DNA of 64,000 nucleotides from CAZGXI01 sp964529715 (GTDB lineage Bacteria > Chloroflexota > Anaerolineae > Aggregatilineales > Ch27), in NCBI GenBank assembly GCA_964529715.1, contig CAZGXI010000022.1, positions 1 to 64,000 on the forward strand, written 5' to 3'. A program made the position numbers and the translations under genes. How positions within the stretch are numbered: position 1 is the stretch's first letter; every line of letters starts with the position of its first letter. The notes under the pieces were generated by a model that searched no databases, was not told where the DNA came from, and worked only from the letters and a program-made list of their open reading frames with translations. Shown piece by piece: positions 59,501-64,000 of this stretch.

Positions 59501-62500
59501 CAAAGGTCGCCGTGCCATCTTCACCGGTCGTCACTATGCCCTCGGCACCTTCCACTGGGATTTCCTCCACCTCCCAGGTCCAGGTGGTGAGTCCACGCTC
59601 ATCCTCCTCCTGCACGTTAGACCAGCGCCGTTCCACCACGCGCACGCCGATTTCCTGCCCGGCCACGCCCTGGCTATCCCAGTCCACCGCGATCAGGTTG
59701 ATGGTCTGCTCCTCGCCCGCCAGGCCGACGTAACGATCCGGGCGGACACCGACATAGACCTGGCCCTGATGAACGATCACCTGCGTCCGCCCGGCAACCT
59801 CCTGATAGCTTTCGTCCACCACGCGCGCCTCGATGGTGTAGGTCTGGCTCTGCGTGCGTTCGCCCAGGTCGGCGGGCAGTTCGATCAGGAAGCGGCCCTG
59901 AGCGTCGGTCGTGCCCTGGCCCTCGGCGATGACCTCGCCATAAGGCCCATAGTACTCGCCCGGCCCATAGTCGTAGTTGTAGTCTATGAAGCTGTAACGC
60001 TGCCGCCCGGCGTAGTCGAAGTAGTAGTCTTGCGACAGCACCGAGTAGGAGATGGCAGCGTTGGAAACCGGACCGCCGAAGAAGTAGGCGCTTTCGACCA
60101 GCACGCGCACCGTGTCGCCCTGGACCACCGCCTCGGCTTCTGGTGTCGTCGTTACCTGGAACTCCGGCGCGCGGTATTCCGCCACGCCGAAGATGACCTG
60201 ATACGGGCTGTAGTAGTATTCGTCGCCTTCGTCCAGGTCCACGAACAGCCGGTAGTAGCCCAACGTGGCGTCCGCGTCCAGGTCAAACTGGCCGCTGAAC
60301 GTGCCATACTCATTCAGGGCAGCCTCACCCTCGTAGACGATCTGGCCGTTGGGGTCTTCAATCTTGAGCGGCACGCTGCGGTATGGCGGCAGGGTATAGG
60401 TCACGTCGTCGCGTGCCCGGACGATACCCCGGTAATACACCGGCTGCCCCGGACGGTACAGCGGGCGGTCGGTGTAGAGATAGGCAGAAACTTCCTCTGG
60501 GTAGTAGTTAGCGTTCTGGTTGAAGTCATACGATTCGATGCCCTGCGACCACTGGTTGACCGTGAACCCGAAGGCGTTCGGGCTGTCCACGACGGCGTAG
60601 ACGTAGCGATACAGGTCGGTGAGGCGCGGAATCGTCGCCGTGTAGAGGCCGTCTGCCCCGGTAACGCCGCTGGCGATCTGGCTGAATCCCTCGTCATAAA
60701 GCGTCACCGGCACACCTTCCAACGGTAGGCCGCTGTCCATGTCCGTTACCCAGACCAGGGCGCTGTCGATGGACAGTTTGAGCGTCAGGTTGGCCGTCGC
60801 CACGATCATGACACTCCGGCTGGGACGGCTCGAGGCGGTCTGCGGCGAATTCATCTCCAGATAGTACACACCCGGCGGCAGGGACTCTTGGCCCCCCATC
60901 ATGCCTGCCGCAGCCACCGGAGGCAGCGCAGTCGCCTGGGCAGGCGCGTACACGTCCAGGTAATATTCTTCGGCGCTGCCCTCGGCCACCCAGGCCATCC
61001 TGCCATCGCGCAGCGTCACCTGCCACCAGAACATGCCGTTGGCGCAGACCGGCCCGCCCACGACCGGCAGTTGGTAATCCTGGTACAGCAGTTCCAAAAT
61101 CTCGCCGCCACCCGGCTCGGAGCGCGCACGCAGCGGATCGGGATCGGTGATCACAACCGCCGTAGCCCCTACCCCCAGACGCATCTCTGGCGCGCCCTCA
61201 CATTCGGTAATACCGCTGCTACCCACCGCGCTGATATTGAGCAGTTGATACTGCCAGCGGTTAGGCTCGCCTTCTACCGGCACCGACCAGCGTCGCAACA
61301 GAGGTGCCCCCTGCGGCGGCAGCCAGGTATCCCACAGCTCCCCGCTATCCGGGCCGACGAGCGCCGCCAGAGTTGGCAGGGGAACCTGGTAGAGCGCCAG
61401 GTTCAACTGGGTGACATTGAGATGCCGCGCGAACAAGCGCGTTTGCGGCGCGTAGGCACTGTAGATGCCCACCCGGCCCGGCACGGTCAGCGCCACGTCG
61501 GGGTCGTAACTCCGCGTGGTAAACGTAACCGTCATGCCCTCGTCAATCGTATTGCCGTAAGGATCGGCCATGCCGGGCGCGATGGTGAAGGTGTAGGTCG
61601 TCTCCGGCTCAAAGGCAAAGTAGATCACGTAGCGGTCATCGTAATCGTAGTAGTAGGCGTCGAAATCGCGCTCTGGCGCGGGGTCGATGGTGATCTTGTC
61701 CCGAATGGTGTCTTCGTCCATCGGAGTGGCGAAATAGATGGTGAACCCTGCAAAGGGATCGACCCTCTCATCGCCATGCGCTGGATTTGTGCCGGTGATG
61801 GCGGGCGGCCCGATGGTGATGAAGTTCCAGGCCAGGTCATCTTCCAGTTGGGCAGTCCCGTTCGCCGCCCGCGCGATGTCGGAATCCAGAAACACCGTGT
61901 AGAAGCCGTTTAGTCGCAGGCGCTCTGCCGGGCGATACCGGACCTGTGTGCTGATCCCGTTCCACACGAATTCCCCGGCCACCTGCCCCGCTGACTGCTC
62001 GACCAGTTGGAACGCCTCCTCGACACTGGCCCGATCCATCGGCTGGTTGAACTCGATGCGCACCACTGCATTCAGGCCAACATCGGTAGCATTCTGGGAA
62101 GGCGACACCCGGACAACGGCAGGCGGCAGCGTGGAGAACGACCAGGTGTAATCCTCCGCCAGCACGCCGCCGGTAATGTCGGTCAGCCCAGCGGAAACCG
62201 TCACGGTGTAGGTCGTGCCGCCCGCCAGGGCTTGAGGCCGGAAGATGTAGATCGACGTGTTGAGCCACTCACCCGCGCCCGCGACCTCCGGCGTGATCAC
62301 CAGCGGCGAGGGCAGGTCCGCCATGTCCTCGATAGACACCAGCGGCACCACCGGGCGGTTGAAGATGACGGTAATGGCCGAGTCGGTAGCGATGTAGCTC
62401 GCATACGGCTCAGGAAGCACCTGCGACACTTCCAGATAGCCGACCGTCGTCACACGCAGGGTAAACGGCTCAACGAACGACGCGCCGCCTGCACTGACAG

Positions 62501-62858
62501 CCTCCACGCCGACCGTCACGAGATATTCCGTCGCGCGCTCCAGAGGTGCGGCAGGGATAAAGCGCAGCGTGGAGTCGTTCACGACCTCAAAGCGCCCCTC
62601 GACCTCCGGCGCAATTGCGAACGCCGCCCGGACGCTCTCCATATCCATTGGCTGGTTGAAGTACAGCGTGATCGTGCCGTCCAGCGGCAGTTCTTCGCCG
62701 GGGACGGGATCGCTATCGACCACCTGGGGCGGAGGACTGCCGTTGCCCTGGCGCAGCGGCGACCCGATGGCCACCGGCGCGGGCGCAGCGAACGTCACCA
62801 CACCTACAACAGCGAGTAAAACAATCCCCCCAAAAATAAACCATCGGCGCTGTTTCAT
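56580..62858 (-). CDS. giant exported alpha-2-macroglobulin-like protein
   Basis: 2,092 residues. A signal peptide (about 1-30) is followed by at least three or four Ig-like Big_5-type domains (TITLYFNQPMDMESVRAAFA; VVRIEFNQPMDRASVEEAFQ; FTIYFATPMDEDTIRDKITI), an SH3b-like module near 560-625 (LRARSEPGGGEI), then macroglobulin domains (YLYTDRPLYRPGQPVYYRGI). A bait-like region with a poly-Gly run follows, then the thioester domain with CIEQ at C1603-Q1606 (PHQCIEQTVSRFLPN), an alpha/alpha toroid and the C-terminal domain. Bacterial A2Ms trap proteases. No lipobox is seen, unlike E. coli YfhM. AAAGGA precedes ATG 62858. No pbpC-like partner adjoins it. Confidence 0.92.
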   Translation of the reverse strand: MKQRRWFIFGGIVLLAVVGVVTFAAPAPVAIGSPLRQGNGSPPPQVVDSDPVPGEELPLDGTITLYFNQPMDMESVRAAFAIAPEVEGRFEVVNDSTLRFIPAAPLERATEYLVTVGVEAVSAGGASFVEPFTLRVTTVGYLEVSQVLPEPYASYIATDSAITVIFNRPVVPLVSIEDMADLPSPLVITPEVAGAGEWLNTSIYIFRPQALAGGTTYTVTVSAGLTDITGGVLAEDYTWSFSTLPPAVVRVSPSQNATDVGLNAVVRIEFNQPMDRASVEEAFQLVEQSAGQVAGEFVWNGISTQVRYRPAERLRLNGFYTVFLDSDIARAANGTAQLEDDLAWNFITIGPPAITGTNPAHGDERVDPFAGFTIYFATPMDEDTIRDKITIDPAPERDFDAYYYDYDDRYVIYFAFEPETTYTFTIAPGMADPYGNTIDEGMTVTFTTRSYDPDVALTVPGRVGIYSAYAPQTRLFARHLNVTQLNLALYQVPLPTLAALVGPDSGELWDTWLPPQGAPLLRRWSVPVEGEPNRWQYQLLNISAVGSSGITECEGAPEMRLGVGATAVVITDPDPLRARSEPGGGEILELLYQDYQLPVVGGPVCANGMFWWQVTLRDGRMAWVAEGSAEEYYLDVYAPAQATALPPVAAAGMMGGQESLPPGVYYLEMNSPQTASSRPSRSVMIVATANLTLKLSIDSALVWVTDMDSGLPLEGVPVTLYDEGFSQIASGVTGADGLYTATIPRLTDLYRYVYAVVDSPNAFGFTVNQWSQGIESYDFNQNANYYPEEVSAYLYTDRPLYRPGQPVYYRGIVRARDDVTYTLPPYRSVPLKIEDPNGQIVYEGEAALNEYGTFSGQFDLDADATLGYYRLFVDLDEGDEYYYSPYQVIFGVAEYRAPEFQVTTTPEAEAVVQGDTVRVLVESAYFFGGPVSNAAISYSVLSQDYYFDYAGRQRYSFIDYNYDYGPGEYYGPYGEVIAEGQGTTDAQGRFLIELPADLGERTQSQTYTIEARVVDESYQEVAGRTQVIVHQGQVYVGVRPDRYVGLAGEEQTINLIAVDWDSQGVAGQEIGVRVVERRWSNVQEEDERGLTTWTWEVEEIPVEGAEGIVTTGEDGTATFAFTPPAAGSYKIYATTRDNRGNEVVSSAFLWVSGREYVSWRQQNSNRIDLITDRDSYRVGDTAEILIASPFQGAATALITIERGDVLFHDVITLESNSQTYTFPIEDAYAPNVFVTVLIVKGVDENNPVAAFRMGMAQIAVDPEQREITVTVTPDRAQAGPGDTVTYTIQTTDYTGEPVQAEVGVSVTDLAVLSIADPNSGPLMSYFYGQQGLGVRTAMPLVISADRLTQTTLDTIKGGGGGGGEGGIFDIRQEFVDTPYWNPTIVTNENGQATIDVVLPDNLTTWRLDARAVSDASTGTTLVGQTTTDLISTKPLLLRPVTPRFFVVGDAVTLAAIVNNNTGETMSVQVSLQASGVTFNSPQEITVDIPSGQRHRFEWMVTVEDVQNVDLTFFASGNDGAYTDASKPVLGQGDDRLLPVYRYEVPETVGTGGMIDSPGTRTEAIALPERFQVTQGELTVRVDPSLAATAIDGLDWLRNYPHQCIEQTVSRFLPNIMTYRALESLDVANAQLRANLEQAVSYALQRLYAEQKADGGWGWFVTDPSNELTTAYALIGLVEARNSGFTVSDGVINRATNFLLNRLVVPNVSTETWQLNRQAFLLYALARAGRPNISQTTLLFDYYTRLSLYAQAYLAVAFNRLSVRQEAQIETLVNNLVSNAVLSATGAHWEEGWRDYWNWNTDTRTTAIVLGALIELDPENDLLAQAVRWLMVARSADAWETTQETAWAVMALTDWMVTTGELQPDYRMIAELNGSTLLDQQATPDNVRESYTLRVEVADLLADQANLLALTHGEGPGVMYYTAHLRAFLPVPEVEAVSRGIIIDRRYSLADDPDRRPIDTAPVGTEVRVTLTIIAPNNLHYVVIEDPIPAGTDAVDPNLRTTSVVGTQPEELNLSNPLSRGWGWWYFSNTEFRDEKVVIYATYLPRGTYEYSYIIRTGLPGAYNVIPTTGQEFYFPEVYGRSDGMLFTITPEE

Positions 62859-62902
62859 AGCGCATCCTTTCCCAAAACTGTGTTTCTCTATCACCTATCC
62901 GC

Positions 62903-62930
62903 ATTGTAGGCGAAAAGAAGGGAGATGCAA
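62903..62930 (-). promoter_or_regulatory. promoter of the alpha-2-macroglobulin gene
   Basis: On the minus strand TTGCAT (62930-62925), 16 bases, TACAAT (62908-62903), giving a leader of about 40 bases. Between here and the response regulator, GGGAAC-CTGACC-GTTCCC (about 62977-62994) can form a small hairpin. Confidence 0.65.
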
Positions 62931-63045
62931 TTGACGCCCGCCCGCCGATTGCGCGGTGCAGACGCAAGGGAAGCGTCAGGGAACGGTCAGGTTCCCCGCC
63001 GTTTATCCCCTGGCTTGGTGTAGATGATTGAAGGAGCAACCACTC

Positions 63046-63423
63046 TCAGGGCCGAGGAGCAGGTCGCCGCTGCGTTAGCCGTTTGGACAGCGCCACCAGG
63101 TCGCTCAGCGTCACCGGCTTCACCAGAAAGAATTCCACGTTGCGCTGTTCGGTCTGCGCCTCCCAGCGGTCGTTGGCCGTCACCACCACGACCTGCGTTT
63201 GAGCTAGGTGTGGGCAAGAGCGGATGTAATCGATCACTTCGATGCCGTTGCCATCCGGCATCATCATGTCCAGGATCACCAGGTCCGGCGTGGTCCGCTG
63301 GAGCACCGCCTGCGCGATGCTGCCGCTGCTGGCCGTTTCAACCTCAAAGCCTGCCTGGGCCAGAGCTGTATGATAGATGTACAACAGGTCCCGATCGTCT
63401 TCAACCACGAGCACTTTCGCCAT
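63046..63423 (-). CDS. single-domain response regulator (receiver)
   Basis: 125 residues, CheY-like receiver with no output domain. KVLVVEDDRDLLYIYHTALA gives the acidic pair, DLVILDMMMPDGNGIEVIDY the phospho-acceptor Asp, VVVVTANDRWEAQ the Thr switch, and FFLVKPVTLSDLVALSKRL the conserved Lys. ATG 63423 is chosen because the fold begins at MAKVLVV. No histidine kinase is encoded in this window, so its partner is elsewhere. Confidence 0.93.
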   Translation of the reverse strand: MAKVLVVEDDRDLLYIYHTALAQAGFEVETASSGSIAQAVLQRTTPDLVILDMMMPDGNGIEVIDYIRSCPHLAQTQVVVVTANDRWEAQTEQRNVEFFLVKPVTLSDLVALSKRLTQRRPAPRP

Positions 63424-63501
63424 CGAGATTGCCCCCCGCAAAGATACCGTCTACCACTAGCACTCTGATTCTAAGAAGATCGGATGGGGCTGGCAATCCC
63501 C

Positions 63502-63999
63502 CTATAGGAGGGTATGTGTAAAGGGCAACCCCAAAGCATTTTTGACGGCCAACCAGACCAGGGCAGCTACCTCTCGCCCCAGCGAAACCAGGTATTGGTC
63601 CGGCGGGATCGGCCCGGTGGTCGCCTGGGCCGGGCTGGTCGTCAGGGTGACGCCGTGCGCCTGAAACAGCAGGGTCGTCCGCCACAGATGATAGTCGTCG
63701 CTCGTCACCAGGGCAGTCCGCCAGCCACGTTCATGCATTAACGCCGCCGTGTAGATGGCATTTTCCTCAGTGCTCAGGCTGTTTTCTTCTAACAGAATCG
63801 CCTCACGCGGCACACCGCGCGCAACCAGCAGATCAGCGCAGGCCGCCGCCTCAGACACCGGAACGCCAACGGTAAAACCGCCGGAGCAGATGACCCAGGG
63901 CGCGTAACCTGCCGCATAGAGGGCAGCAGCGTGTTCCGCCCGCCGCGTCATACCAGGGTTGGGCTGGCCATTCGGATACAACCCTGCCCCCAGCACCAC
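63502..63999 (-). CDS. YdcF/SanA-type (DUF218) protein, N-terminus cut by window edge
   Basis: At least 165 residues visible, open to the window end. DUF218 features: VLGAGLYPNGQPNPGMTRRA, YAPWVICSGGFTVGVPVSEA, LEENSLSTEENAIYTAALMH and ALVTSDDYHLWRTTLLFQAH. SanA/ElyC relatives act in envelope polysaccharide or undecaprenyl-phosphate metabolism. A membrane anchor is probably encoded beyond position 64000. The C-terminus ends LGLPFTHTLL. Confidence 0.88.
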   Translation of the reverse strand: MVLGAGLYPNGQPNPGMTRRAEHAAALYAAGYAPWVICSGGFTVGVPVSEAAACADLLVARGVPREAILLEENSLSTEENAIYTAALMHERGWRTALVTSDDYHLWRTTLLFQAHGVTLTTSPAQATTGPIPPDQYLVSLGREVAALVWLAVKNALGLPFTHTLL

Positions 64000-64000
64000 G

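Noticed and set aside
59235..60728. 497-codon plus-strand frame inside the alpha-2-macroglobulin gene
   Set aside because: No ribosome-binding site or recognisable domain; lies wholly opposite a multidomain protein with conserved motifs.

Overview
The window reads as a chromosomal segment of a GC-rich bacterium with dense coding and no phage, plasmid, CRISPR or insertion-sequence content that I can recognise. A member of the Chloroflexota (Anaerolineae-like) is the best guess. The reasons are a membrane-arm complex I operon with two NuoM paralogues, a b-delta fusion in the ATP synthase stalk, an archaeal-type short ProRS, PadR and NYN proteins, Thr/Pro-rich exported proteins with SH3b and LysM domains, and several families of short dispersed palindromic repeats. 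This is inference from gene content, not from a marker tree.

Layout. 1-6.1 kb: partial tRNA-Lys, a P5C-dehydrogenase-like aldehyde dehydrogenase, and a tightly coupled operon of two CoA-transferase subunits and a class III aminotransferase, followed by a GNAT. 6.1-15.1 kb: a Mut7-C/ubiquitin-fold protein, a polytopic alpha/beta hydrolase, a LOG protein, ProRS, a two-NYN-domain protein, a phosphoribosyltransferase and a DUF402 protein. 15.3-20.8 kb: a PadR regulator and a translation cluster (S1-like protein, rpsA, rpsU, infA). The S1 paralogues flank a LysM lipoprotein. 21-28.3 kb: an exported periplasmic-binding-protein fusion, yqeK-dprA, a zinc-ribbon protein, a glutaredoxin-like protein with SxxS in place of CxxC, and a GNAT coupled to an AI-2E-type permease. 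28.4-31.3 kb: rpsO-pnp with structured leaders. 31.4-37.4 kb: DinB, an APH-like kinase, a MazG-like pyrophosphohydrolase, two envelope glycan enzymes and a MurE-like ligase.

37.5-49.9 kb is the bioenergetic core, all on the minus strand. It holds an Fo-only ATP synthase cluster (atpI-atpB-atpE-atpF::delta) preceded by nuoA-H-J-K-L-M-M-N. The F1 genes and every peripheral-arm complex I gene are absent here and must lie elsewhere if the complexes are complete. 50.2-64 kb: envelope genes, including two FemAB-like transferases, GNAT, SGNH hydrolase, a DUF362 protein with an LPATG-type tail, a cyclase-family protein, a 2,092-residue alpha-2-macroglobulin-like protein, a single-domain response regulator and a truncated YdcF/SanA-type protein.

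The most interesting signals are: the two-NuoM operon together with a 26-residue repeated segment in the NuoL lateral-helix region and loss of the TM7 lysine in the second NuoM; a Cys/His-containing extracytoplasmic insert in ATP synthase subunit a; the b-delta fusion lacking the delta N-terminal domain; a palindromic repeat that has become in-frame coding sequence in a FemAB protein; and recurring hairpin repeats that abut start codons, a stop codon and possible terminators.
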